A stretch of 64,000 bases of DNA from Kushneria phosphatilytica. Its GTDB lineage: Bacteria > Pseudomonadota > Gammaproteobacteria > Pseudomonadales > Halomonadaceae. The notes beneath the pieces are model-generated. The model was not told where the DNA came from and did no database searches. It worked only from the letters and a program-made list of their open reading frames with translations. The stretch lies in NCBI RefSeq assembly GCF_008247605.1, contig NZ_CP043420.1:248001-312000 (forward strand). The letters are read 5' to 3'. A program made the translations under genes and the position numbers. Below are positions 35,473 through 45,261 of this stretch, piece by piece; the stretch's first letter is position 1; each line of letters opens with the position of its first letter.

Positions 35473-37821
35473 ATGTCGACACTCAAGGACAGCGATCTGC
35501 ATGGCAAGCAGGGAGAACATGATGCGCCTGGCGGCGGCTGGCAATCGGTAGCGGCCACCGAAAAGCATTTTCTGCGCGAGCGGGTGCCCTGGCATGGCAA
35601 TCGGTTGATGCTGAAGATCAATCAGCCAGACGGCGGCTTCGAGTGCCCGAGCTGTGCCTGGCCCAACCCGAAGGACCCCGGGCCGGCCGAATTCTGCGAA
35701 AACGGCGCCAAGGCCGTGGCGTGGGAGGCGACAGCGGCACGCACCACTCCGGAGTTCTTCAGCAAGCACACGGTGACCGAGCTGCGTGAATGGTCGGATC
35801 ACGACCTGGAGAAGCAGGGTCGGTTGACCCACCCGATGCGCTATAACGCCGAGACCGACAAGTACGATCCGGTCGACTGGGAAACAGCGCTGCGTGACAT
35901 CGGTCAGCAGCTCAATACCTTCGATCCCTGGAAGGTCGAGCTCTATACCTCGGGGCGCACCTCCAATGAAGCGGCTTTTCTGTGGCAGCTGTTCGGGCGC
36001 ATGTATGGCATGACCAACTTCCCGGACTGCTCCAACATGTGCCACGAGACCACCACCGTGGCACTGCCGCAGAGCATCGGCGTGGGCAAGGCGACCACCA
36101 CGCTCGAGGATTTCGAACATGCCGATGCCATCTTCATCTTCGGACAGAATGCCGGCACCAACAGCCCGCGCATGATGGGGCATCTGCACGAGGCGAAAAA
36201 GCGCGGTGCGGCCATTATCACCTTCAATCCGCTGCGCGAGCGGGCGCTGGTGAAGTTCGCCAATCCGCAGACCCCGCGTGATATGGCCACCAATCATGGC
36301 GAAACGATCAGCTCCCAGTACCATCAGGTACGTATCGGGGGGGATATCGCGGCCATCCAGGGCATGTGCAAGCTGATTCTGGAAGCCGATGATCGAGCCC
36401 GCGAGAACGGTGACAAGCCGGTGATCGATCACGAGTTCATCGAGATGCACACCGATGGTTTCGAGGCCTTTGCCGACCACTGTCGGTCGCTCTCCTGGGA
36501 GCGGATCGAGCGCTACAGCGGGCTGCCGAAGGAGAGCCTGCAACAGGCTGCCAACGCGTGGATGGCATCCGAGCGGGTCATCTGCTGCTGGGGCATGGGG
36601 ATTACCCAGCACATCCATGGCGGCGATAACGTCCACCAGATTCTCAACCTGCTGTTGATGGGCGGCCATATCGGTCGGCGTGGTGCCGGTGCCTGCCCGG
36701 TACGCGGACACTCCAATGTGCAGGGGGATCGTACCGTCGGCATCTTCCACAGGTCGGGTGAAAAATTCCTGTCGAAGATGGATGAGGTATTCGGCATCAA
36801 CTGCTCGCGTGAACACGGTCACGATGTCTCACTGTGCTGCGAGGCGATCCTGCGCGATGAGGTCGATGCCTTCATCGGCATGGGGGGCAATTTCTTCCGC
36901 GCCATTGCCGACCAGAAGCGCGTGGCCGAGCACGTTCCCAATCTCAAGCTGACCGTCCAGATTTCCACCAAGCTCAACCGCAGCCATCTGATCCATGGCC
37001 AGTCGGCATATATCCTGCCGGCACTGGCGCGCACCGAGCGCGACGAGCAGGCGGGTGTGGTGCAGAAGGTGTCGATCGAGGATGGCATGTGCAACGTTCA
37101 GGGCTCGGTGGGGCAGCTGGAGCCGGCCTCGAAGCATCTGAAATCGGAAATTGCCATCGTCTGCGACATGGCCCGGGCAACACTCGCCCCCAACCCGAAG
37201 GTCGACTGGGCATGGTTGTGCGAGGATTACGCCCGTATTCGCGACAGGATCGAAGCGACGCAGCCGGAGACCTTCCCGGACTACAATCGTCGGCTGGAGG
37301 AGGAGGGTGTCTTCCACCTTTATATTCCCGCTCGTGATCGCATCTGGAATACCGAGTCGGGCCGGGCCCACTTCCTGTTCCCGGGCAACGTACTGGCCGA
37401 GGATGAGAGCAAGCCGAACGATCCGCATTTTCAGCTGCTCACCACCCGCGGACACGATCAGTTCAATACCACGGTGTACTCCTATGACGATCGTTACCGC
37501 GACATCTACGGCACGCGCAGTGTGCTGATGATGAATCCGAAGGATATCGAAGCCCACGGCTTCGAAGCGGGCAATATCGTCGAGCTCTCCAGCGTCAATG
37601 AGGATGGCATTGAGCGAAAGGTCTCGGGCTTCAGGATCATCGCCTATGACATGCCGGAGAACTGCCTGGGGGCGTACTATCCGGAGACCAACGATCTGAT
37701 CCCGATCGGCAACCGCGATCAGCAGAGCGGCACCATTGCCGGCAAGTCGGTGCCGGTCAACATTCGGCTGATGAATACCGAAGAGGTGGAAGAGGCGACC
37801 GGCAGGCTGGCGACAGCTTAA
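35473..37821 (+). CDS. FdhF/YdeP-type molybdopterin oxidoreductase
   Basis: A 782-residue molybdopterin enzyme of the YdeP family. The N-terminal [11 protein letters not shown] with a later cysteine (FCENGA) is the family's iron-sulfur region. The molybdopterin domains follow ([25 protein letters not shown]-like segment), and the C-terminal dinucleotide-binding domain begins near [24 protein letters not shown] precedes the ATG at 35473. No fdhD chaperone gene is adjacent. YdeP is linked to acid resistance in E. coli; the substrate is not known. Confidence 0.9.
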   Translation: [782 protein letters not shown]

Positions 37822-37850
37822 GCGACAGACGCTACTGCGGTCTCACGCGA

Positions 37851-37874
37851 CGCCCGGCTTCGGCCGGGCGTTTT
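37851..37874. terminator. Terminator between the YdeP-type and esterase genes
   Basis: CGCCCGGC and GCCGGGCG around a TTCG tetraloop, followed by TTTT on the plus side. Placed between convergent genes. Confidence 0.9.
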
Positions 37875-37885
37875 AGCGTGGGCGC

Positions 37886-38635
37886 TCAGCCCCGGCGAGG
37901 GCGTTCAAGCGGCAGCCAGCGCAGCACCCGCTGAATCTGACGATCCCAGTAGCGCCACTGGTGATCGCCGGGCCCGTCGCTGTATTCCAGGGTCAGAGTT
38001 GTCTCGCGGCAGGCATCGCGAAAGCGGAGATTGGCCTCATACAGGAAATCCTCGCGGCCGCACCACTGAAACAGTGCCGGCTGATACGGCCTGGGCTGGC
38101 GATAACGTTCCAGCAGCGCCAGCAGATCGTCATCGCTTCCGGCGGGAGGATGTTCGAAAATCCACGGATACTCCGGCGGCGGTGCCTCACGCTGCCCCAC
38201 GGCCACGATATCCAGTGACCCGGAGAGGCTGGCGGCAGCCGCGAATCGCTCGGGGTCACGCAGCGCCCATTTGAACGCGCCATAGCCGCCCATCGACAAC
38301 CCGGCCACAAAAGTCTCCTCGCGACGCTGGGAGATCGGGAACAGACGCTGGCTGACAACGGGCAGCTCTTCGCTCAAAAAGCGATACCAGGCCGGGCCAC
38401 GGGCCATGTCGGTGTAATAGCTGCGTTCCACCCGGGGCATGATCACGGCCAGGCCGTAGGCCTCGGCGTAGCGCTCGAGCGAGGTCTGGCGCAGCCAGCT
38501 GCTGTCATCATCGGAAAGCCCGTGCAGCAGATAGAGCACCGGTGAGGGGCGTTCGGCATGCTCCGGCACGAGTGCCGTGAGCGTGGTTTCCATATCCAGT
38601 ACATCAGAGTGAAAGCGACAGTTCAGCAGGGCCAT
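37886..38635 (-). CDS. Esterase, S-formylglutathione hydrolase/tributyrin esterase type
   Basis: A 249-residue serine esterase of the esterase D/EstA family. The nucleophile is S114 in AGLSMGGYGAFKWA. The oxyanion segment is LLHGLSDDDSSWLR, and the histidine is in GPGDHQWRYWDRQI. The whole fold is present. It is followed 12 bases upstream by a DUF1206 gene on the same strand. The substrate is unknown; acyl esters of short chain are typical. Confidence 0.88.
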   Translation of the reverse strand: MALLNCRFHSDVLDMETTLTALVPEHAERPSPVLYLLHGLSDDDSSWLRQTSLERYAEAYGLAVIMPRVERSYYTDMARGPAWYRFLSEELPVVSQRLFPISQRREETFVAGLSMGGYGAFKWALRDPERFAAAASLSGSLDIVAVGQREAPPPEYPWIFEHPPAGSDDDLLALLERYRQPRPYQPALFQWCGREDFLYEANLRFRDACRETTLTLEYSDGPGDHQWRYWDRQIQRVLRWLPLERPRRG

Positions 38636-38647
38636 GGCAGGTATGAA

Positions 38648-39538
38648 TCAGGCGTTGACGTTGCGATAGCGCGCATTGACGAAGCAGTAGATGCCATAGG
38701 CCACCAGGCCCAGCGCTACCACGCCCAGAATCCAGGGCCCAAAGGGCTGATCGGCCAGGGTCTCCAGTGCCCCACCCAGACCGCGGGCACGCTGCGGATT
38801 GGTATGCAGTGCCGCAAGACAGATGAAGCCCGACATGATCAGAAATACCAAACCACGGGCGGTCAGGCCCCAGCGGGCAATGACATCGGCGATGTGCAAT
38901 TGATGCGCAGGCATCTCCTGAGTATGCCAGTTCTTGCGATAGCTCTGCTTCCAGGCGCGCCACCACTGGCGCAGGCCGACGAAACCGAAGATGACGCCGA
39001 TCACGAAAACGGCAATCAGGCCGCCGGGATGGCTCATCAGCTCTGCGGTACGACTCTGGGTGGAACCGCTGCCGCTGCCGCCGCTGCTCAGCAGCAGTTT
39101 GATGCTGTTGATGGCCAGCGCCCCATAAATCAGGCCGCTGATCACGAAACCACCGCGGGTGCACAGGCCCTTGAAGCCGCGGCCCTTGTTTTCGGCATCG
39201 AAGATGGCCTGAATGATGCGCCAGGCCGTATAAGCGAGCAGACCGACCGCCATCGCCGCCAGCATGAACCCACCGAAGGGTTTGACGGCGAGTTCGTGCA
39301 GGGCTTCGGAGGTACCACCGCGCTGCCCACCCAGGCCGATGGCGGCCATGAACGCCAGCCCGCCGATCAGGATGTAGACGACGCCCTTGGCGACGTAGCC
39401 CATTCGAGCGGCGATGGTGATGATTCTTTGTGTGTTGCCGGTAGGGTGATCCAAATCAACTCCTGTTGTGGCACTAAGGCCCGAATCCATCCATTGATTC
39501 GATCCGGACTGGTGAGACGTCGTCTTGACCGGCATCAT
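38648..39538 (-). CDS. DUF1206 membrane protein
   Basis: A 296-residue integral membrane protein with six hydrophobic segments arranged as three DUF1206 repeats. Each repeat starts with an RxGYxAKGVVY-like motif (RMGYVAKGVVYILIGG, TRGGFVISGLIYGALA, RWGLTARGLVFLIMSG). Tandem ATGs at 39538 and 39535 could start it. It is divergent from a LacI-family gene with a 32-base gap. Function unknown. Confidence 0.86.
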   Translation of the reverse strand: MMPVKTTSHQSGSNQWMDSGLSATTGVDLDHPTGNTQRIITIAARMGYVAKGVVYILIGGLAFMAAIGLGGQRGGTSEALHELAVKPFGGFMLAAMAVGLLAYTAWRIIQAIFDAENKGRGFKGLCTRGGFVISGLIYGALAINSIKLLLSSGGSGSGSTQSRTAELMSHPGGLIAVFVIGVIFGFVGLRQWWRAWKQSYRKNWHTQEMPAHQLHIADVIARWGLTARGLVFLIMSGFICLAALHTNPQRARGLGGALETLADQPFGPWILGVVALGLVAYGIYCFVNARYRNVNA

Positions 39539-39570
39539 CAGGGCCTTGCCCCGTGGAAATGCGATTATCG

Positions 39571-40587
39571 ATGGCCGGTCACAGAAAAGTAACCATTGCA
39601 GACGTGGCACGCCACGTCGGATTGACCAATATTACCGTCTCCCGGGCGCTCAATCGTCCCGAAATGGTCAAACCGGCGACTCGTGAGCGTATCCGTCAGG
39701 CGGCGCTGGAGCTGGGGTATGTCCCCAATGCCTTTGCCCGTGGCCTGAAACGCAGCGACAGTCGGCTGATCGGAGTGGTCACGGCGAGTCTGGATAACCC
39801 GTTCTACGCCGAGATGATCAAATCCATCTCGCGTCATGCCAAGCGCCATGATTACGCCATCATGCTGTTTGATACCGATGGTGAAGCCTGGCTGGAAGAG
39901 ACGGCCATTGAAACCCTGCTGAGCTATCAGGCGGCTGGCATCATCCTGTCGCCGGTCTCCGATGAGCCGGAGTATCAGCCTGCCTATATTCACAGGTTAC
40001 AGGCCAGTGATGCTGCTGTGGTACAGCTTGATCGTACCCTGCAGGGCAGTGGGTTCAGCGCCGTGGTGCTTGATAATCTCTGGGCCGGTGAGCGGGTGGC
40101 TCAGCATCTGCTTACCAATGTCTTCGCCGGACAGGCCGTTAATGGCAGATTGCTGGTGGCGGCCGGGCCCGAGCATTCGCTGATTTCAAGGCAGCGTCTG
40201 GCGGGCGTGCGTGAAGCCCTGGCCCGGCATGACAGTGACGTCGCCGTCGACGTCCTGTGGGGCGACTACACCTTTGAACCGGCTTTCGAACAGGTCGGCG
40301 ACTATCTCGATCACTTCGGCGCGCCCCGGGCCATCTTCGGCCTCAACCAGCTGATTACCCTGGGCGCGCTCAAGGCGCTGCGCTCGCGCGGTATTGCCCG
40401 CGATTCGCTTGGCGTGGTCGGCATCGATCGGCTGCCCTATCTCGATATCTTCGATATCACGGTGCCCTGCGTGGTCCATGATGGTTATCGCGCTGGTGAG
40501 CAGGCCGTGGAACTGCTGCTCGAGCAGATCCATGATCCGCATGCCGCGCCACGCTCCCTCACTGTGCGGGGGGAGTTGGTGCAGTAA
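39571..40587 (+). CDS. LacI-family transcriptional regulator
   Basis: A 338-residue regulator with the LacI helix-turn-helix at the N-terminus (VTIADVARHVGLTNITVSRALN) and a periplasmic-binding-like effector domain opening SRLIGVVTASLDNPFYAEMIKSI. The HTH sequence resembles the GntR (gluconate) branch of the LacI family. I chose the ATG at 39571 next to the HTH; a GTG at 39553 or ATG at 39559 is possible. No sugar operon is adjacent. Confidence 0.88.
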   Translation: MAGHRKVTIADVARHVGLTNITVSRALNRPEMVKPATRERIRQAALELGYVPNAFARGLKRSDSRLIGVVTASLDNPFYAEMIKSISRHAKRHDYAIMLFDTDGEAWLEETAIETLLSYQAAGIILSPVSDEPEYQPAYIHRLQASDAAVVQLDRTLQGSGFSAVVLDNLWAGERVAQHLLTNVFAGQAVNGRLLVAAGPEHSLISRQRLAGVREALARHDSDVAVDVLWGDYTFEPAFEQVGDYLDHFGAPRAIFGLNQLITLGALKALRSRGIARDSLGVVGIDRLPYLDIFDITVPCVVHDGYRAGEQAVELLLEQIHDPHAAPRSLTVRGELVQ

Positions 40588-40698
40588 TCATGGCGGTCTG
40601 GTCATTTCAGACATGACCCAAGACATACCCCTGCCCAAACCCGGATAATGGTGGCAATTCGCCGCGTGCGACACTCGCTACCAATCCGGTTTGTGCTC

Positions 40699-42885
40699 AT
40701 GGAAATCAAGGTCAACTATCTCGACAACCTCCGTCAGGAGGCGAAGTTCGACGACTTCACCGTCATCACCGATCAGCCGATCCGCTACAAGGGCGATGGT
40801 TCCGCGCCCGGGCCGTTCGATTACTTTCTGGCCTCCACGGTGCTGTGCGCGGGGCACTTCGTGCGCGTCTACTGCAACGCCCGCGATATCCCGACCGAGA
40901 ACATCCGGCTCTCCCAGAACAACATCGTCGACCCGGAAAACCGCTACAATCAGATTTTCCGCATTCAGGTCGAGCTGCCGAACGATCTCTCCGAGAAGGA
41001 TCGTACCGGTATCCTGCGCTCCATCGAGCGCTGCTCGGTCAAGCGGGTGATTCAGAATAACCCCGAGTTCCGGATCGAGGTGGTCGAGAACATCGACGAA
41101 GATGCCCAGGCACTGCTGATGGGCGGCACGGTCGAAGGGGAGAGCACCTGGATCGAGGGCAAGGATCTGCCGCTGGAGCAGACCATCGCCAACATGACCG
41201 GCATCCTCGAACGCCTCGGCATGAAGATCGAGATCGCCTCCTGGCGCAATAGCGTGCCGAATGTCTGGTCGCTGCACATCCGCGATGCCGCCTCACCGAT
41301 GTGCTTCACCAATGGCAAGGGCGCGTCGAAGGAAGCGGCACTCTGCTCGGCGCTGGGCGAGTTCATCGAGCGGCTCTCCTGCAACTTCTTCTACAACGAT
41401 CAGTTCTTCGGCCCCGAGATCGCGAATAGCGACTTCGTGCACTATCCCCATGAGCGCTGGTTTCAGCCGGGCGCTGATGATGGCCTGCCCGAGGGGCTGC
41501 TCGATGACTACTGCCGCGCGATTTTCGATCCGGACGGCGAGCTGCGCGCCTCGCACCTGATCGACACCAACTCCGGCCGAAGTGACCGTGGCATCGTCGC
41601 GCTGCCGTTCACCCGCCATTCGGATGGCGAGACGGTCTGGTTCCCCTCGAATCTGATCGAGAACCTGTACCTCAGCAACGGCATGAGCGCGGGCAATACC
41701 ATTGCCGAGGCGCAGGTGCAGTGCCTCTCGGAGATCTTCGAGCGGGCGGTGAAGCGCCGCATCATCGAACAGGAACTGGCGCTGCCGGACGTGCCCGATG
41801 AAGTACTGGCACGCTATCCCGGCATCAAGGCCGGCATCGATGCGCTGGAAGCCCAGGGCTTCCCGGTACTGGTGAAGGATGCCTCACTCGGTGGGCGCTA
41901 TCCGGTGGCGTGTGTGACGCTGATGAATCCGCGCACCGGTGGCGTGTTCGCCTCCTTCGGCGCCCACCCGAGCCTCTCGGTGGCGATCGAGCGCAGCCTC
42001 ACCGAGCTGCTGCAGGGCCGCAGCTTCGAGGGCATGGATGATCTGCCCCAGCCGACCTTCAACTCGCAGGCGGTGACCGAACCGAACAACTTTGTCGAGC
42101 ACTTCATCGACTCCTCCGGCGTGGTCTCCTGGCGCTTTTTCAGCGCCCGCGCAGACACCGCATTCTGCGACTGGGACTTCTCGGGCGATACCCACGCCGA
42201 GGCCGAGCAGCTGTTCGCGATCCTCAAAGAGGACGGGCTGGAGGCGTATGTCGCGATCCATGAGGACCTGGGCGCGCCGGTCTGCCGCATTCTGGTGCCG
42301 GGCTACTCCGAGGTCTATCCGGTGGACGATCTGGTGTGGGATAACACCAATATGGCGCTCAACTACCGCGAGGACATCCTGAATCTGCACGCGCTGGAAG
42401 ATGATCAACTGGCCGATCTGCTCGAGCGGCTGGAGCAGAGCGAACTCGACGAGCAGATGAAGATCGTCACGCTGATCGGCATCGAGTTCGACGACAACAC
42501 TGTCTGGTCAGAGCTGACGATTGCCGAGCTGAAGCTCTTGATCAGTCTCGCACTCGGCCAGTACGAGGATGCGCTCGACCGCACGCAGATGTTCCTCCAG
42601 TTCAACGACAACACCCGCGATCGCAGCCTGTTCTATCAGGCGCTCACTGCCGTGCTCGAGATTGCCATCGATGACGAGCTCAAGTTCGAGGACTACCACC
42701 GTAACCTCGTACGCATGTTCGGCGAGGAGAAGATCAACGCCGCGGTCGGCTCGGTCAACGGTGATGTGCGCTTTTACGGCCTCACGCCGACCAGCATGGC
42801 GCTGGAAGGCATTGACCGGCACCAGCGGTTGATTACCAGCTACCGGAAGCTACATGCCTGGCGGGCGGCCAACGCCGAAGGCTGA
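40699..42885 (+). CDS. OsmC-YcaO fusion protein
   Basis: A 728-residue protein. The first 140 residues form an OsmC-like domain (APGPFDYFLASTVLCAGHFVRVYC). The rest is a YcaO domain, with CSALGEFIERLSCNFFYND, TNSGRSDRGIVALPF and NGMSAGNTIAEAQVQCLSEIFERAVKR forming the ATP site. E. coli YcaO, which lacks the OsmC part, assists RimO in methylthiolation of ribosomal protein S12. The ATG at 40699 gives the OsmC N-terminus. A decayed copy of its last 150 bases lies at the left edge of the island near 56650. Confidence 0.92.
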   Translation: MEIKVNYLDNLRQEAKFDDFTVITDQPIRYKGDGSAPGPFDYFLASTVLCAGHFVRVYCNARDIPTENIRLSQNNIVDPENRYNQIFRIQVELPNDLSEKDRTGILRSIERCSVKRVIQNNPEFRIEVVENIDEDAQALLMGGTVEGESTWIEGKDLPLEQTIANMTGILERLGMKIEIASWRNSVPNVWSLHIRDAASPMCFTNGKGASKEAALCSALGEFIERLSCNFFYNDQFFGPEIANSDFVHYPHERWFQPGADDGLPEGLLDDYCRAIFDPDGELRASHLIDTNSGRSDRGIVALPFTRHSDGETVWFPSNLIENLYLSNGMSAGNTIAEAQVQCLSEIFERAVKRRIIEQELALPDVPDEVLARYPGIKAGIDALEAQGFPVLVKDASLGGRYPVACVTLMNPRTGGVFASFGAHPSLSVAIERSLTELLQGRSFEGMDDLPQPTFNSQAVTEPNNFVEHFIDSSGVVSWRFFSARADTAFCDWDFSGDTHAEAEQLFAILKEDGLEAYVAIHEDLGAPVCRILVPGYSEVYPVDDLVWDNTNMALNYREDILNLHALEDDQLADLLERLEQSELDEQMKIVTLIGIEFDDNTVWSELTIAELKLLISLALGQYEDALDRTQMFLQFNDNTRDRSLFYQALTAVLEIAIDDELKFEDYHRNLVRMFGEEKINAAVGSVNGDVRFYGLTPTSMALEGIDRHQRLITSYRKLHAWRAANAEG

Positions 42886-42908
42886 TTGTCGGATCATCAT
42901 GTTGTGTA

Positions 42909-42934
42909 CAGCGCCCATCCCCGAGTGGGCGCTG
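42909..42934. terminator. Hairpin after the OsmC-YcaO gene
   Basis: CAGCGCCCA and TGGGCGCTG form a perfect 9-bp stem with an 8-base loop, 24 bases after the stop. It is the only structure I see in the 333-base gap 42886-43218, which otherwise holds no convincing gene. Confidence 0.6.
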
Positions 42935-43218
42935 GTGTGTTGGACTTCGTGATCCCGGCGAGCCTCACCTCTCCCGATTGATCCTGCCAGCTCGTTCAGA
43001 GTGATACTCGGATCATTTTCAATGACGGCTCCCCTGGCGCAGAGACAATCAGCCGCCGAAGAAGACCCTGAGCCCTGAAGCACCTGCTCCAGAGCAGCAG
43101 GGCGATCGCCTGCCTGATCTCCATGATCGATTCACTCCCGGGATTTCATCTGCGCGTCATGGATCGCCGCTAGCCTGCTTTTTCCGAGACCCGTCGACCA
43201 GCGCTAGAGGAGTTCATC

Positions 43219-44802
43219 ATGGCATCGCCGAACGATTCACTGACACGACGCCATTTTTTAGCCACCAGCGGCCGGCTGGGCGCAGGCCTTGCCGGAATAA
43301 GCCTGCTTGGTGCGCCGGCCATCGTGCTCGCCGAGAGCCGCCGGCCGATGATGGAAGGTGGAGTCATGAGTGGTGATGTGCTCCCCGACCGCGCCATGCT
43401 ATGGGCCCGCGCCGACCGCCCGGCGCGCATGCTGGTCGATATCGCCGACAATCCCGAGTTTCGCGGCACCCGCCAGCTCGCGCCGGTCGATGTCCTGCCG
43501 GGTAGTGATCTGATCGGCAAGCTCGACGCCACTGGTCTGAGGGGGATGAAGGACGTCCATTACCGGGTGCATTTTGCCGCGCTGGGGGATAAACGGGGGC
43601 TGAGCGAGCCGGTCGTCGGGCGTTTGCGCTTGCCGCCGAGCACGCCGCGCAACCTGCGCTTTGTGTGGTCCGGTGATGTGGTGGGGCAGGGCTGGGGCAT
43701 TGATGAATCGCGCGGTGGCATGCGCACCTGGGAGGCGATGCGCCGGGTCCAGCCGGACTTTTTCATCCACTCCGGTGACAGCGTTTATGCCGACGGCCCG
43801 CTCGAACCAGAGGTCGCGCTGCCCGATGGTGGTACCTGGCGCAATCTGGTGACGCCGGCCGAGCAGAAGGTGGCCGAGACGCTGGCCGAATACCGGGGCC
43901 AGCATGCCTACAACCATCTTGATGCCAACTTCCGCCGCTTTGCCGCCGAAGTGCCGATACTGTCGCAGTGGGATGACCACGAGACGGTCAATAACTGGTA
44001 TCCGCAGGAAATTCTTGATGATGAGCGCTACACCGAGAAAAACGTCGCGCTGCTCTCGGCCCGCGCCCGGCAGGCCTTTATCGAGTACATGCCGATTCGC
44101 ATGACCCCCGAGGCCCCGCAGCGCATCTACCGGCGTTTCTCCTACGGCCCGGGCATGGAGGTCTTCATGCTCGATATGCGCAGCTACCGCGGCCCCAACA
44201 GTCCCAACCTGCAATCAAACGCATCAAGCGCGACGGCGTTTCTGGGCGAGAACCAGTTTCGCTGGCTGCGTCAGGCGCTCAATGACTCCACCGCCACCTG
44301 GAAGATTATCGCGGCCGACATGCCCATCGGCATGGTGGTGCCGGACGGTGACCACTTCGAGGCGATCGCCAACAATGATCCCGGCCAGCCGCTGGGTCGC
44401 GAGCTGGAGCTTGCCCGACTGCTGCAGGCGATTCGTGATGACGATATCCGGAACGTGGTGTGGTTCACCGCCGATGTGCACTACACCGCGGCCCACCACT
44501 ACGCGCCGGAGCGCGCCGCCTTCAAGCAGTTCAAGCCGTTCTGGGAGTTCGTCAGTGGCCCGCTTCACGCCGGCACCTTTGGCCCCAGCGAGATGGATGC
44601 CACCTTCGGCCCTGACGTCGTCTTCTACAAGGCGCCGCCCGAGGGTCAGAAGAACCTGCCGCCCTCGGCGGGCTATCAGTTCTTCGGGCAGGCGGATCTC
44701 GACGGCGAAAGTGACGCGCTGACGGTGACGCTCAAGGACAGCGACGGTGCCACCCTGCACACGCAGGTGCTGATGCCGGAGGGGCGAATCGACCGGACGT
44801 GA
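43219..44802 (+). CDS. phoD: Alkaline phosphatase D family protein, Tat-exported
   Basis: A 527-residue PhoD-type phosphatase/phosphodiesterase. The N-terminus carries a twin-arginine signal (TRRHFLATSGRLGAGLAG) for export in the folded, metal-bound state. Metal-binding and catalytic segments are VWSGDVVGQGWG, HSGDSVYADGP, SQWDDHETVNNW and WFTADVHYTAAHHYAP. AGAGGAG precedes the ATG. It releases phosphate from organic phosphates in the periplasm. Confidence 0.92.
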   Translation: MASPNDSLTRRHFLATSGRLGAGLAGISLLGAPAIVLAESRRPMMEGGVMSGDVLPDRAMLWARADRPARMLVDIADNPEFRGTRQLAPVDVLPGSDLIGKLDATGLRGMKDVHYRVHFAALGDKRGLSEPVVGRLRLPPSTPRNLRFVWSGDVVGQGWGIDESRGGMRTWEAMRRVQPDFFIHSGDSVYADGPLEPEVALPDGGTWRNLVTPAEQKVAETLAEYRGQHAYNHLDANFRRFAAEVPILSQWDDHETVNNWYPQEILDDERYTEKNVALLSARARQAFIEYMPIRMTPEAPQRIYRRFSYGPGMEVFMLDMRSYRGPNSPNLQSNASSATAFLGENQFRWLRQALNDSTATWKIIAADMPIGMVVPDGDHFEAIANNDPGQPLGRELELARLLQAIRDDDIRNVVWFTADVHYTAAHHYAPERAAFKQFKPFWEFVSGPLHAGTFGPSEMDATFGPDVVFYKAPPEGQKNLPPSAGYQFFGQADLDGESDALTVTLKDSDGATLHTQVLMPEGRIDRT

Positions 44803-44865
44803 CCCGGGGAGGGCGCCCTGGGCCACGACCGGCGGGCGCAGCGTCCATGACCAATGCCGTCGGGC

Positions 44866-45261
44866 TCAACGTGTCGGGTGATCTGGTGCCGGCGTTTCGA
44901 GCACCACCATGTCGCCCTCAAGGCGCACCGGCCAGACGGTGAGGCGCTGCTCGGGGTCTTCGAGGCAGACGCCGTCGCGCAGCCGGAAGTGCTGCTTGTA
45001 GATCGGTGAGGCCACGACCGGTTCGCCGCCCTTGTCGCCGATGATGCCGCGGCCGATCACGTTGGCGCCGGAGAAGGGGTCGTGGTTGTCCAGCGCGAAA
45101 ATTTCGGCCTCGCCCTGGCGGTCGTGCCCCTGGGGGAGATAGAACAGGGCGATCTGATGTCCCTGATGCAGCGCAACCACGCCGGACCAGGCCACCAGGT
45201 CGGCAGTGCAGCAGAGTTCATGAATGTCGATGTCGGAGCGGATGGCATTGGCGGCTGTCAT
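44866..45261 (-). CDS. nirD: Nitrite reductase small subunit NirD
   Basis: A 131-residue NirD with a Rieske-like fold that lacks the iron ligands, as usual in this family. It accompanies NirB in NADH-dependent reduction of nitrite to ammonium. Segments VALHQGHQIALFYLPQG, FALDNHDPFSGANVIGRGIIGD and SPIYKQHFRLRDGVCLE are diagnostic. Its ATG overlaps the nirB stop by 4 bases. Last gene of the minus-strand nasB-nirB-nirD operon. Confidence 0.94.
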   Translation of the reverse strand: MTAANAIRSDIDIHELCCTADLVAWSGVVALHQGHQIALFYLPQGHDRQGEAEIFALDNHDPFSGANVIGRGIIGDKGGEPVVASPIYKQHFRLRDGVCLEDPEQRLTVWPVRLEGDMVVLETPAPDHPTR

